A stretch of DNA of 24,452 nt. It comes from VBDM01 sp035637655 (GTDB lineage Bacteria > Pseudomonadota > Gammaproteobacteria > Burkholderiales > SG8-39). A program made the position numbers and the translations under genes. The notes under the pieces are model-generated. The model did no database searches. It saw nothing but the letters and a program-made list of their open reading frames with translations, and was not told where the DNA came from. This document shows positions 1-6,594 of the stretch, piece by piece (the first letter of the stretch is position 1; each line of letters opens with the position of its first letter). Location: NCBI GenBank assembly GCA_035637655.1, contig DASPWT010000069.1:1-24452 (forward strand). The letters run 5' to 3'.

Positions 1-140
1 GAGATGGTGATGCCGGGGGACAACGTGAAGATGGTGGTGAGCTTGATTGCGCCGATTGCGATGGAGCAGGGCTTGCGCTTTGCCATCCGCGAGGGTGGCA
101 AGACCGTGGGCGCGGGCGTGGTGGCGAAAGTGATCGAGTA

Positions 141-141
<1 letters not shown>
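1..141 (+). CDS. tuf: Elongation factor Tu, C-terminal end (5' partial)
   Basis: The frame is open from base 1 and encodes the last 46 residues of EF-Tu, the GTPase that delivers aminoacyl-tRNA to the ribosomal A site. The visible part is the end of beta-barrel domain III, including EMVMPGDNVKM and the terminal strand LRFAIREGGKTVGAGVVAKV, which are nearly invariant in bacterial EF-Tu. The GTPase domain and domain II lie outside the window. The TAA stop shares its last base with the rpsJ start (TAATG), so rpsJ is probably translationally coupled to tuf. This is the usual proteobacterial str/S10 junction. Which tuf copy this is (A or B) cannot be told from the sequence; the position next to rpsJ fits the str-operon copy. 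Confidence 0.97.
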
Positions 142-455
<314 letters not shown>

Positions 456-479
456 GAGCAGCAGCCGCACAATTTAACC

Positions 480-499
480 GCCGACCCACAGCAGTCGGC
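480..499 (+). promoter_or_regulatory. Small hairpin in the rpsJ-rplC gap
   Basis: GCCGAC (480-485) and GTCGGC (494-499) form a perfect 6-bp stem with an 8-base loop. It sits in the 67-base gap between rpsJ and rplC, about 23 bases before the rplC start. It is not followed by a U-run, so it is not an intrinsic terminator. It could stabilise the mRNA or modulate L3 translation; neither is shown. Confidence 0.35.
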
Positions 500-522
500 A
501 CCTTTGGAAAAAGGGTAAGAAG

Positions 523-1287
523 ATGACTTTAGGATTGGTCGGCCGCAAGGTCGGCATGACCCGGGTTTTCACCGACGACGGCGACTCGCTGCCGGTGACG
601 GTGCTCGACGTGTCCGACAACCGCGTCACGCAGATCAAGTCCGGTGCGACCGACGGCTACAGCGCCGTGCAGGTCACTTTTGGCAAGCGCCGCGCTTCAC
701 GCGTCAACAAGGCCGCAGCCGGGCACCTCGCCAAGGCCGCGGTCGAGGCCGGTCACATCCTGCGCGAATTCCGCGTACCCGAAAGCGAGCTTGCAAATCT
801 CAAGATCGGCGGAAAAATCGGCGTCGACATCTTCAAGGTAGGACAGAAGGTGGACGTTTCCGGCATGTCGCAGGGCAAGGGCTTCGCCGGGGTGATCAAG
901 CGCCATCATTTCTCCTCCAATCGCGCCAGCCACGGCAATTCGCTTTCGACCCAGAAGCCGGGCTCGACCGGCATGGCGCAGGATCCGGGCCGCGTATTCC
1001 CGGGCAAACGCATGGCAGGGCATCTGGGCGCCGCGCAACGCACCGTTCAGGGCCTGGAGGTCGTGCGCGTCGACGCCGAGCGCCAACTGCTCTTGATAAA
1101 AGGTTCCGTCCCGGGGAGTCGCGGCCGCGACATCGTCGTGCGGCCCACCTCCAAGGCGACGCGGGTCAAGGGTCCGTCGCCCAAGGCGGCGCCGTCGAAG
1201 GCCGCAGCTTCAGCGGTTCAAGCGGCCAGGGCTGCACCCGCGCCGGCCGCCAAGGCCGCGCCCGCGCCAGCGGCCAAGGGGACGTGA
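523..1287 (+). CDS. rplC: 50S ribosomal protein L3 with a long Ala/Pro/Lys C-terminal tail
   Basis: L3 is an early-assembling 50S protein whose internal loop reaches the peptidyl-transferase centre. The core runs from MTLGLVGRKVGMTRVF to about residue 210. It contains the loop SGMSQGKGFAGVIKRHHF (113-130) and GSTGMAQDPGRVFPGKRMAG (147-166). Gln153 in this loop probably corresponds to the Gln methylated by PrmB in E. coli L3. The protein is 254 residues against 209 in E. coli. The excess is a tail from about residue 211 made almost only of Ala, Pro, Lys and Ser, ending PAPAAKAAPAPAAKGT. The frame stays open to the TGA, which overlaps the rplD start (TGATG), so the tail is not an obvious frameshift product. 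Confidence 0.97.
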   Translation: MTLGLVGRKVGMTRVFTDDGDSLPVTVLDVSDNRVTQIKSGATDGYSAVQVTFGKRRASRVNKAAAGHLAKAAVEAGHILREFRVPESELANLKIGGKIGVDIFKVGQKVDVSGMSQGKGFAGVIKRHHFSSNRASHGNSLSTQKPGSTGMAQDPGRVFPGKRMAGHLGAAQRTVQGLEVVRVDAERQLLLIKGSVPGSRGRDIVVRPTSKATRVKGPSPKAAPSKAAASAVQAARAAPAPAAKAAPAPAAKGT

Positions 1288-1907
1288 TGGAGCTCAAGCT
1301 CATCAACGAGCAGGGCAAGAGCGCGGCAACCGTGGCCGCTTCCGACGCATTGTTCGGACGCGAGTTCAACGAATCGCTGGTGCACCAGATAGTCATCGCC
1401 TACCAGGCGAACGCCCGCCGCGGCACCCGCGCGCAGAAGGGGCGCAGCGACGTTCGCCACTCGCACAAGAAGCCCTGGCGGCAGAAGGGCACGGGCCGCG
1501 CCCGCGCCGGCGACGTCGCGAGCCCGCTGTGGCGCGGGGGCGGCAAGATTTTTCCGAATTCGCCGGACGAGAACTTCTCCCAGAAGGTGAATCGCAAGAT
1601 GTATCGCGCGGGAATGTGCTCGATCCTGTCGCAGCTCGCGCGGGAGGAGCGGCTGAAGCTGGTGGAGAGCTTCAGCGTGGAGGCGCCGAAGACGAAGCTT
1701 CTCGCGCGGAAGCTCAAGAAGATGGGCCTGGGCTCGGCGCTGGTGATCACCGACGACCTGGACCAGAACCTGTTGCTTTCTTCGCGCAACCTCGTGAACG
1801 TGCGGGTGCTCGACGTGAACCATGCCGATCCGGTATCGCTGATCCAGTTCGAGCACGTCATCCTGACGAAGAAGGCGATGGCACGCTTCGAGGAGATTCT
1901 CAAATGA
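1287..1907 (+). CDS. rplD: 50S ribosomal protein L4
   Basis: L4 is an early assembly protein that lines the peptide exit tunnel; in E. coli it also represses the S10 operon. The ATG at 1287 gives 206 residues starting MELKLINEQGK. A GTG one codon upstream is in frame, but the ATG is better placed behind the AAGGGG at 1275-1280. The long basic tunnel loop is visible around residues 50-90 (SHKKPWRQKGTGRARAGD, then PLWRGGGKIF). The globular C-terminal part ends FEHVILTKKAMARFEEILK. The start overlaps the rplC stop and the end overlaps the rplW start (ATGA), so L3, L4 and L23 look translationally coupled. Length is normal and there is no tail, unlike L3. Confidence 0.98.
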   Translation: MELKLINEQGKSAATVAASDALFGREFNESLVHQIVIAYQANARRGTRAQKGRSDVRHSHKKPWRQKGTGRARAGDVASPLWRGGGKIFPNSPDENFSQKVNRKMYRAGMCSILSQLAREERLKLVESFSVEAPKTKLLARKLKKMGLGSALVITDDLDQNLLLSSRNLVNVRVLDVNHADPVSLIQFEHVILTKKAMARFEEILK

Positions 1908-2227
1908 GCGCGGGCATGGACAAGGAGCGGCTGATGCAAGTGCTGCTCTCTCCGCTCGTGTCGGAGAAGAGCACCTTCGTCGGGGAAAAGAACAACCAAT
2001 ACGTATTTCGCGTGCTGGCGGATGCGACCAAGCCACAGATCAAAGCGGCCGTGGAGCTGATGTTCAAGATCAAGGTCAAGGAAGTGCAGGTCTCGAACGT
2101 CAAGGGCAAGGACAAGCGCTTCGGACGTTTCGAGGGACGTCGCCGCAACTGGAAGAAGGCGTATGTCTCTTTGCTGCCGGGGCCCGACGGCAAGAAGCAG
2201 GAAATCACCTTCCAGGCCCAGGAGTAG
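1904..2227 (+). CDS. rplW: 50S ribosomal protein L23
   Basis: L23 surrounds the exit of the peptide tunnel and is the docking site for trigger factor and the signal recognition particle. The ATG at 1904 overlaps the rplD stop by 4 bases and has GAGGAG about 8 bases upstream; it gives 107 residues. Recognisable segments are LLSPLVSEKSTFVGEKNNQY near the N-terminus, where the exposed glutamate of the trigger-factor site usually lies. Further on are VLADATKPQIKAAVELMFKI and KGKDKRFGRFEGRRRNWKKA, the basic rRNA-binding extension. An in-frame ATG at 1916 (MDKERLM) is an alternative start four codons later. E. coli L23 is 100 residues, so length is normal. Confidence 0.97.
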   Translation: MSAGMDKERLMQVLLSPLVSEKSTFVGEKNNQYVFRVLADATKPQIKAAVELMFKIKVKEVQVSNVKGKDKRFGRFEGRRRNWKKAYVSLLPGPDGKKQEITFQAQE

Positions 2228-2230
2228 ACC

Positions 2231-3070
2231 GTGCCGCTCGTCAAAGTCAAACCCACCTCGCCCGGCCGGCGCCAGCTCGTCAAGCTGGTCAATCCCGATC
2301 TGCACAAGGGCGGGCCTTACCATCGCCTGGTCGAGAAGCAATCGAAGAAGGCCGGCCGCAATGTCAACGGGCACATCACGGTGCGCCACCAGGGTGGCGG
2401 CCACAAACATCATTACCGCATCGTCGATTTTCGCCGCAACAAGGACGGTATTGCGGCCAAGGTCGAGCGGCTCGAGTACGATCCGAACCGGAGCGCGAAC
2501 CTTGCGCTGCTTTGCTACGCCGATGGCGAGCGCCGCTATATCATCGCGCCCAAGGGCCTCGCGGCCGGCACGCAGCTCATGTCGGGGGCGGAGGCGCCGA
2601 TCAAACCGGGCAATACCCTGCCGCTGCGTAACATCCCGGTCGGAACCACCGTTCACTGCGTGGAAATGCAACCCGGCAGGGGCGCGCAGCTTGCGCGCGC
2701 GGCAGGGACTTCGGTGCAGTTGCTCGCCCGCGAGGGGAGCTACGCCCAGGTGCGCCTGCGTTCCGGGGAGATTCGCAAAGTGCACGTCGAATGCCGCGCG
2801 ACGATCGGCGAAGTCGGCAACGAGGAGCATAGCCTGGAATCGATCGGCAAGGCCGGGCGCGTGCGCTGGCGCGGCGTGCGACCCACCGTGCGTGGCGTCG
2901 CGATGAATCCGATCGACCACCCGCATGGCGGCGGTGAGGGAAAGACCGCGGCGGGGCAGCATCCTGTGAGTCCATGGGGGGTGCTGACCAAGGGCTACAA
3001 GACACGCAAGGACAAGCGCACGCGCGGCATGATCATCCAATTCCGGCACAAGAAACGAGACAAGGGCTAG
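2231..3070 (+). CDS. rplB: 50S ribosomal protein L2
   Basis: L2 is needed for 50S assembly and supports the peptidyl-transferase centre and bridge B7b. The 279-residue product starts at a GTG three bases after the L23 stop, with AGGAG eight bases upstream. It begins MPLVKVKPTSPGRRQLVKLV. The RNA-binding domain holds HQGGGHKHHYRIVDFRRNKDG. The conserved C-terminal motif DHPHGGGEGK (about residues 229-238), whose histidine is important for peptidyl transfer in E. coli, is intact, followed by PVSPWGVLTKGYKTRKDKRT. It is six residues longer than E. coli L2 (273), apparently from small internal insertions. It has no low-complexity tail. Confidence 0.98.
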   Translation: MPLVKVKPTSPGRRQLVKLVNPDLHKGGPYHRLVEKQSKKAGRNVNGHITVRHQGGGHKHHYRIVDFRRNKDGIAAKVERLEYDPNRSANLALLCYADGERRYIIAPKGLAAGTQLMSGAEAPIKPGNTLPLRNIPVGTTVHCVEMQPGRGAQLARAAGTSVQLLAREGSYAQVRLRSGEIRKVHVECRATIGEVGNEEHSLESIGKAGRVRWRGVRPTVRGVAMNPIDHPHGGGEGKTAAGQHPVSPWGVLTKGYKTRKDKRTRGMIIQFRHKKRDKG

Positions 3071-3073
3071 ACC

Positions 3074-3481
3074 ATGGGACGCTCGGTCAAGAAGGGTCCC
3101 TTTGTGGACCACCATCTGGTGAAAAAGATCGGCGCCGCGCGCGCTGCAAGCGACAAGCGCCCGATCAAGACCTGGTCGCGGCGCTCCACGATTCTGCCGG
3201 ATTTCGTCGGGCTGACCATCGCGGTCCACAACGGCAAGCAGCACGTCCCGGTGTACATCTCGGAAAACATGGTGGGGCACAAGCTGGGTGAATTCGCTCT
3301 CACTCGCATTTTCAAGAGCCACGGAATGGCGGACAAGAAGCTTCTGGAGGCCGCCGCGGCGGCGAGAGCCGGCGGAGCCCACGCAACCCCCGGAGCTCCG
3401 ACTGCGCCGACTGCTCCGGGTGCCCCTGCGCCGACCGCCCCCGGGGGAGCCGCCCCGGCGGCGGGCGGCGAGAAGAAGTAA
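3074..3481 (+). CDS. rpsS: 30S ribosomal protein S19 with an unusual ~44-residue Ala/Pro/Thr/Gly tail
   Basis: S19 lies in the 30S head with S13 and forms bridge B1a. The core matches the family from MGRSVKKGPFVDHHLVKKI through KTWSRRSTILPDF, LTIAVHNGKQHVPVYI, MVGHKLGEFALTRIF and HGMADKKLLE (to about residue 92), which is where E. coli S19 (92 residues) ends. The product is 135 residues. The extra segment is AAAAARAGGAH followed by Pro-, Thr-, Ala- and Gly-rich PTAP-like repeats and a terminal GGEKK. The tail is in frame up to a TAA, followed at once by a strong AAGGAGG for rplV. Because the S19 C-terminus points towards the tRNA sites, such a tail is unexpected. Confidence 0.96.
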   Translation: MGRSVKKGPFVDHHLVKKIGAARAASDKRPIKTWSRRSTILPDFVGLTIAVHNGKQHVPVYISENMVGHKLGEFALTRIFKSHGMADKKLLEAAAAARAGGAHATPGAPTAPTAPGAPAPTAPGGAAPAAGGEKK

Positions 3482-3490
3482 GGAGGGGGC

Positions 3491-3853
3491 ATGGAAACCC
3501 GCGCGACGCTGTACGGGGTACGGCTTTCGGCCCAGAAGGGGCGCCTCGTCGCCGACCAGATCCGCGGGCTCCCGGTGGAAAAAGCGCTCAATCTGCTCGC
3601 CTTCAGTCCGAAGAAAGGGGCGCACATCATCAAGAAAGTGCTGGAATCGGCGATTGCCAACGCCGAGCACAACGATGGCGCGGACGTCGATGAGTTGAAG
3701 GTAAAGACGATTTTCGTCGAGCAGGCCACGTCGCTCAAGCGTTTTCAGGCGCGCGCCAAAGGGCGCGGCAATCGCATTACCAAGCGAACCTGCCATATCT
3801 TCGTGACAGTCGGCGACGAAGAAAAGCCCGCGGCCAAGCAGGCAAAGAAATAG
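3491..3853 (+). CDS. rplV: 50S ribosomal protein L22
   Basis: L22 spans the 50S subunit and its beta-hairpin forms the tunnel constriction together with L4, where macrolide-resistance changes map. The start ATG follows a strong AAGGAGG by six bases. Family segments are RLSAQKGRLVADQIRGLPVE, LNLLAFSPKKGAHIIKKVL and SAIANAEHNDGADVDEL. The tunnel hairpin is RFQARAKGRGNRITKRTCHI (84-103). The product is 120 residues against 110 in E. coli. The excess is a short Lys/Ala tail (EEKPAAKQAKK), a mild form of the tails seen on L3, S19, S3 and L15 in the same operon. It lies 9 bases after rpsS and 10 before rpsC. Confidence 0.98.
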   Translation: METRATLYGVRLSAQKGRLVADQIRGLPVEKALNLLAFSPKKGAHIIKKVLESAIANAEHNDGADVDELKVKTIFVEQATSLKRFQARAKGRGNRITKRTCHIFVTVGDEEKPAAKQAKK

Positions 3854-3863
3854 GAACACCCTC

Positions 3864-4802
3864 ATGGGACAGAAAATTCATCCGATCGGCTTCAGGCTCA
3901 GCGTCAACAAGAACTGGTCCTCGCGCTGGTACGCCAACAGCAAGAACTTCGCCACGATGCTGAACGAGGACCTGAAGGTCCGCGATTATTTGAAGAAACG
4001 GCTTTCCCACGCCTCGGTCGGCAAGGTGGTGATCGAGCGGCCGGCAAAAGACGCGCGGATCACCATCCACAGCGCGCGGCCCGGCGTCGTGATCGGCAAG
4101 AAGGGCGAGGATATCGAGATGCTCAAGGCCGATCTGCGCAAGCTCCTGGGCGTACAGATGGTGCATGTCAACATCGAGGAAATCCGCAAGCCCGAGGTCG
4201 ACGCGCAGCTCATCGCGGATTCCATCGCGCAGCAGCTGGAAAAGCGGATCATGTTCCGGCGCGCCATGAAGCGCGCCATGCAAAACGCCATGCGCCTGGG
4301 CGCTCAGGGGATCAAGATCATGAGCGCGGGGCGCTTGAACGGCATCGAGATTGCACGCACCGAGTGGTATCGCGAGGGGCGCGTCCCGCTTCATACGCTG
4401 CGCGCGGACATCGACTACGGCTTTTCCGAGGCGAAGACCAGCTACGGTGTGATCGGCATCAAGTGCTGGGTGTACAAGGGCGAAGTGATGGCCAAGGGCG
4501 ACCAGCCGGTCGCGCCTCCGGCTCCGAGCGCCGACGAGGTTTTCGCCGCGAAGAAAGTGAAGAAGGCGCCGCCCAAACCTGCGCCTAGCGCTCCCGAAGT
4601 GAAGGTCGAACCGATCGCTGCAGCCAAGGCGGCATCCGACACAGGGAGTTCCGCCGCGCCCCAGGCCAAGCCCAGGGCCGCTCGGCCTCATCCGGTCGCC
4701 GCGAAGAAGGCCGGCGGGGGCGATGCGAAGGGAAAGGCCGAAGCGAAGTCGGAAGCGAAGCCGAAGACCGCAGTGAAGAAATCCAGAAAACCCAAGGCGT
4801 AG
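3864..4802 (+). CDS. rpsC: 30S ribosomal protein S3 with a ~100-residue C-terminal tail
   Basis: S3 forms the mRNA entry channel with S4 and S5 and contributes to mRNA unwinding. The core begins MGQKIHPIGFRLSVNKNWSS. It has the KH domain with the GKKG loop (VVIGKKGEDI, 75-84) and the conserved FRRAMKRAMQNAMRLGAQGI. Arg132, Arg133 and Lys136 there appear equivalent to the helicase residues of E. coli S3. The end of the core is GVIGIKCWVYKGEVMAKGD. After about residue 211 comes a tail of about 100 residues rich in Ala, Lys, Pro and Glu. E. coli S3 (233 residues) has only about 24 residues after the same point. Other betaproteobacteria have moderately longer S3 tails, so length here is extreme rather than unique. 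The SD is AGGAA. Confidence 0.97.
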   Translation: MGQKIHPIGFRLSVNKNWSSRWYANSKNFATMLNEDLKVRDYLKKRLSHASVGKVVIERPAKDARITIHSARPGVVIGKKGEDIEMLKADLRKLLGVQMVHVNIEEIRKPEVDAQLIADSIAQQLEKRIMFRRAMKRAMQNAMRLGAQGIKIMSAGRLNGIEIARTEWYREGRVPLHTLRADIDYGFSEAKTSYGVIGIKCWVYKGEVMAKGDQPVAPPAPSADEVFAAKKVKKAPPKPAPSAPEVKVEPIAAAKAASDTGSSAAPQAKPRAARPHPVAAKKAGGGDAKGKAEAKSEAKPKTAVKKSRKPKA

Positions 4803-4817
4803 GCGAGGAGCGATACC

Positions 4818-5231
4818 ATGCTTCAACCGGCTCGAACCAAATACCGCAAGCAACAGAAGGGGCGCAACCGGGGTGTCGCTACGCGGGGAACGAAGGTTTC
4901 CTTCGGTGAATACGGCCTGAAGGCGACGACCCGCGGACGGCTTACCGCGCGCCAGATCGAGGCGGCTCGCCGTGCCATGACGCGCCACATCAAGCGGGGC
5001 GGGCGCATCTTCATACGCATCTTTCCGGACAAGCCCGTTTCGCAAAAGCCCGCAGAGGTGCGAATGGGCAACGGCAAAGGGAACCCGGAGTATTTCGTCG
5101 CCGAAATCAGGCCGGGCAAGGTGCTCTACGAAATGGACGGGGTGGATGAGCCGACGGCGCGGGAGGCGTTTGCGCTTGCCTCAGCCAAGCTTCCGCTACG
5201 CACGGTGTTCGTGTTCCGTCAGATGGGGTGA
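4818..5231 (+). CDS. rplP: 50S ribosomal protein L16
   Basis: L16 is a late-assembly 50S protein near the A-site tRNA elbow. The 137-residue product (136 in E. coli) starts MLQPARTKYRKQQKGRNRGV and includes LTARQIEAARRAMTRHIKRG. It then contains IFPDKPVSQKPAEVRMGNGKGNPEYFVAEIRPG, written here in words: the loop carrying the conserved Arg (in VRMGNGKG) that is hydroxylated by YcfD/RoxA in E. coli. The last part is YEMDGVDEPTAREAFALASAKLPL. A GAGGAG-like SD lies at 4804-4808. The length is normal. It sits 15 bases after rpsC and 22 bases before rpmC, within the S10 cluster. Confidence 0.98.
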   Translation: MLQPARTKYRKQQKGRNRGVATRGTKVSFGEYGLKATTRGRLTARQIEAARRAMTRHIKRGGRIFIRIFPDKPVSQKPAEVRMGNGKGNPEYFVAEIRPGKVLYEMDGVDEPTAREAFALASAKLPLRTVFVFRQMG

Positions 5232-5253
5232 GGGTCGTACAGAGGGCATGATC

Positions 5254-5448
5254 ATGAAGGCCAGTGAACTCCGCGCCAAGGATCCGGCGCAGCTTTCTAA
5301 GGAGCTCGAGGAGCTGCTGCGCGCTCAGTTCGGTCTGCGCATGCAGAAGGCGACGCAGCAGCTCACCAACAGCAGCCAACTGAAAAGAGTGCGCCGGGAC
5401 ATCGCGCGGGTGCGCACCATCCTGAAGGAAAAGGCGGAAGTCAAATGA
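5254..5448 (+). CDS. rpmC: 50S ribosomal protein L29
   Basis: L29 is a small two-helix protein next to L23 at the tunnel exit. The ATG at 5254 gives 64 residues, MKASELRAKDPAQLSKELEE, with the conserved FGLRMQKATQQLTN and RRDIARVRTILKEKA. A second ATG at 5248 (MIMKASEL) is in frame. The AGAGG at 5241-5245 is 8 bases from 5254 but only 2 from 5248, which favours 5254. The stop overlaps the rpsQ start by 4 bases (ATGA), so L29 and S17 are translationally coupled. E. coli L29 is 63 residues, so the length is ordinary. Confidence 0.96.
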   Translation: MKASELRAKDPAQLSKELEELLRAQFGLRMQKATQQLTNSSQLKRVRRDIARVRTILKEKAEVK

Positions 5449-5708
5449 GCGAGGGCAAGACCACCCGCACGCTGACCGGACGAGTCGTCAGCGACAAGAT
5501 GGACAAGACCGTGACGGTATTGGTCGAGCGCCGCGTCACCCATCCGATGTATGGAAAAATCGTGACCCGCTCGAAGAAGTACCATGCCCACGACGAAAAA
5601 AACGAGTGCGGCGAGGGTGATCTGGTCGTGATCGAGGAGTGCCGCCCGATCTCCAGGACCAAGGCGTGGCGGATCGCCAAACTGGTCGAGAAGGCGCCGG
5701 GGGCGTAG
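5445..5708 (+). CDS. rpsQ: 30S ribosomal protein S17
   Basis: S17 is an early-binding 30S protein with an OB fold that contacts helix 11 of 16S rRNA. The 87-residue product carries RTLTGRVVSDKMDKTVTVLV, VERRVTHPMYGKIVTRSKKY and HAHDEKNECGEGDLVVIEEC followed by RPISRTKAWRI, all typical for S17 (84 residues in E. coli). The start overlaps the rpmC stop (ATGA) with a GGCGGAAG segment upstream. This is the last gene of the S10 cluster. A 120-base gap with a promoter-like sequence follows before rplN, so it may end one transcriptional segment, although no terminator is visible. Confidence 0.98.
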   Translation: MSEGKTTRTLTGRVVSDKMDKTVTVLVERRVTHPMYGKIVTRSKKYHAHDEKNECGEGDLVVIEECRPISRTKAWRIAKLVEKAPGA

Positions 5709-5719
5709 GTGGATTTGGC

Positions 5720-5748
5720 TTGGCAAAGGTTTTGATTTCGCGTAGAAT
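5720..5748 (+). promoter_or_regulatory. Sigma70-type promoter upstream of rplN (spc cluster)
   Basis: TTGGCA at 5720-5725 and TAGAAT at 5743-5748 are separated by exactly 17 bases. Each box differs from the consensus at one position (TTGACA, TATAAT). It lies in the only long gap between rpsQ and rplN, pointing at rplN, with a predicted start site near 5755 and a leader of about 75 bases. This would let the spc genes be transcribed independently of the S10 genes. Confidence 0.7.
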
Positions 5749-5763
5749 TCGCTGCCTTTCACG

Positions 5764-5806
5764 TCCCGGACGGGATCCAAAACTGCCTGCCCGTAGCGCA
5801 TCGGGC
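5764..5806 (+). promoter_or_regulatory. Two hairpins in the predicted rplN leader
   Basis: TCCCG (5764-5768) pairs with CGGGA (5771-5775), though the 2-base loop would open the closing pair. GCCCG (5789-5793) pairs with CGGGC (5802-5806) around an 8-base loop. Both lie between the predicted transcription start and the rplN ribosome-binding site (GGAG near 5817). Neither has a U-run. They could be an mRNA site for ribosomal-protein feedback, which is a guess. Confidence 0.35.
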
Positions 5807-5828
5807 CGGACAAGTTGGAGACGCAAAA

Positions 5829-6197
5829 ATGATTCAGATGCAGACGGTGCTCGATGTCGCCGATAACACCGGCGCGCGCGCTGTGATGTGTATCAAGGTG
5901 CTGGGCGGCTCGAAACGCCGCTACGCCAACATCGGCGACGTCATCAGGGTGAGCGTCAAGGACGCGGCGCCGCGCGGCCGGGTCAAGAAGGGTGAGATCT
6001 ACCACGCCGTGGTGGTGCGTACGTCCTTCGGCGTGCGGCGCGCCGACGGCAGCCGTATCCGGTTCGACTCGAACGCGGCGGTGCTCCTTACACCCAAGAT
6101 GGAGCCGATCGGCACGCGCATCTTCGGGCCCGTGACGCGGGAACTTCGCAGCGAGCGCTTCATGAAGATCGTTTCGCTCGCGCCCGAGGTGCTGTGA
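5829..6197 (+). CDS. rplN: 50S ribosomal protein L14
   Basis: L14 forms bridges B5 and B8 with the 30S subunit and is the target of the silencing factor RsfS. The 122-residue product has the same length as commonly seen in betaproteobacteria (123 in E. coli). It begins MIQMQTVLDVADNTGARAVM and contains CIKVLGGSKRRYANIGDVIR, FGVRRADGSRIRFDSNAAVL and IFGPVTRELRSERFMKIVSL, all family blocks. The ATG follows TTGGAGACGC by a few bases, a good SD. It is the first gene after the predicted spc promoter at 5720-5748. A 29-base gap separates it from rplX. Confidence 0.98.
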   Translation: MIQMQTVLDVADNTGARAVMCIKVLGGSKRRYANIGDVIRVSVKDAAPRGRVKKGEIYHAVVVRTSFGVRRADGSRIRFDSNAAVLLTPKMEPIGTRIFGPVTRELRSERFMKIVSLAPEVL

Positions 6198-6226
6198 TCG
6201 GCTGCGACGGCTGATGCCCTGAGACT

Positions 6227-6544
6227 ATGGAAAAAATCAGAAAAGGCGACGACGTCATCGTCACCACCGGCAAGGACAAGGGAAAACGCGGGACGGTGCT
6301 GCGCATCGTGGATGCAAGGCACCTCGTCGTGGAGGGGGTCAACCGCGTCAAGAAACATCAGCGCCCCAACCCCATGAAGGGTCTGACCGGCGGCATCGTG
6401 GACAAGGACATGCCCATCGACGTCTCGAACGTCGCTCTGTACAACCCGCAGACCAAAAAGGCCGACCGTGTGGGCTTCAAACTGATGCAGGACGGGCGCA
6501 GGGTGCGCGTGTTCAAGTCCAACGGCGAAATGGTGGACGCCTGA
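6227..6544 (+). CDS. rplX: 50S ribosomal protein L24
   Basis: L24 nucleates 50S assembly and sits near the tunnel exit. The 105-residue product (104 in E. coli) starts MEKIRKGDDVIVTTGKDKGK, the KOW motif, with conserved RGTVLRIV, VEGVNRVKKHQRPNPMKGL and the C-terminal RVGFKLMQDGRRVRVFKSNG. The ATG has only a weak TGAG-type SD, so translation may depend on coupling to rplN 29 bases upstream. In E. coli the S8 repressor site is in the following rplX-rplE junction. The 50-base gap here (6545-6594) shows no clear hairpin of that kind by eye. Confidence 0.97.
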   Translation: MEKIRKGDDVIVTTGKDKGKRGTVLRIVDARHLVVEGVNRVKKHQRPNPMKGLTGGIVDKDMPIDVSNVALYNPQTKKADRVGFKLMQDGRRVRVFKSNGEMVDA

Positions 6545-6594
6545 TCCGTGAGGATTTCGTAAACTTGCCGCAACGACCCCGAAGAAACCTGTCT

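Noticed and set aside
3350..3363. GCCGCCGCGGCGGC palindrome as a terminator or recombination site
   Set aside because: It is inside the S19 coding tail and follows from alternating Ala codons; no U-run and no flanking repeat.
1400..3865. Very long open frame on the minus strand opposite rplD to rplV
   Set aside because: Long antisense frames are expected in GC-rich genes with biased third positions. It lies opposite seven conserved ribosomal-protein genes and shows only low-complexity Arg/Leu/Ala sequence.
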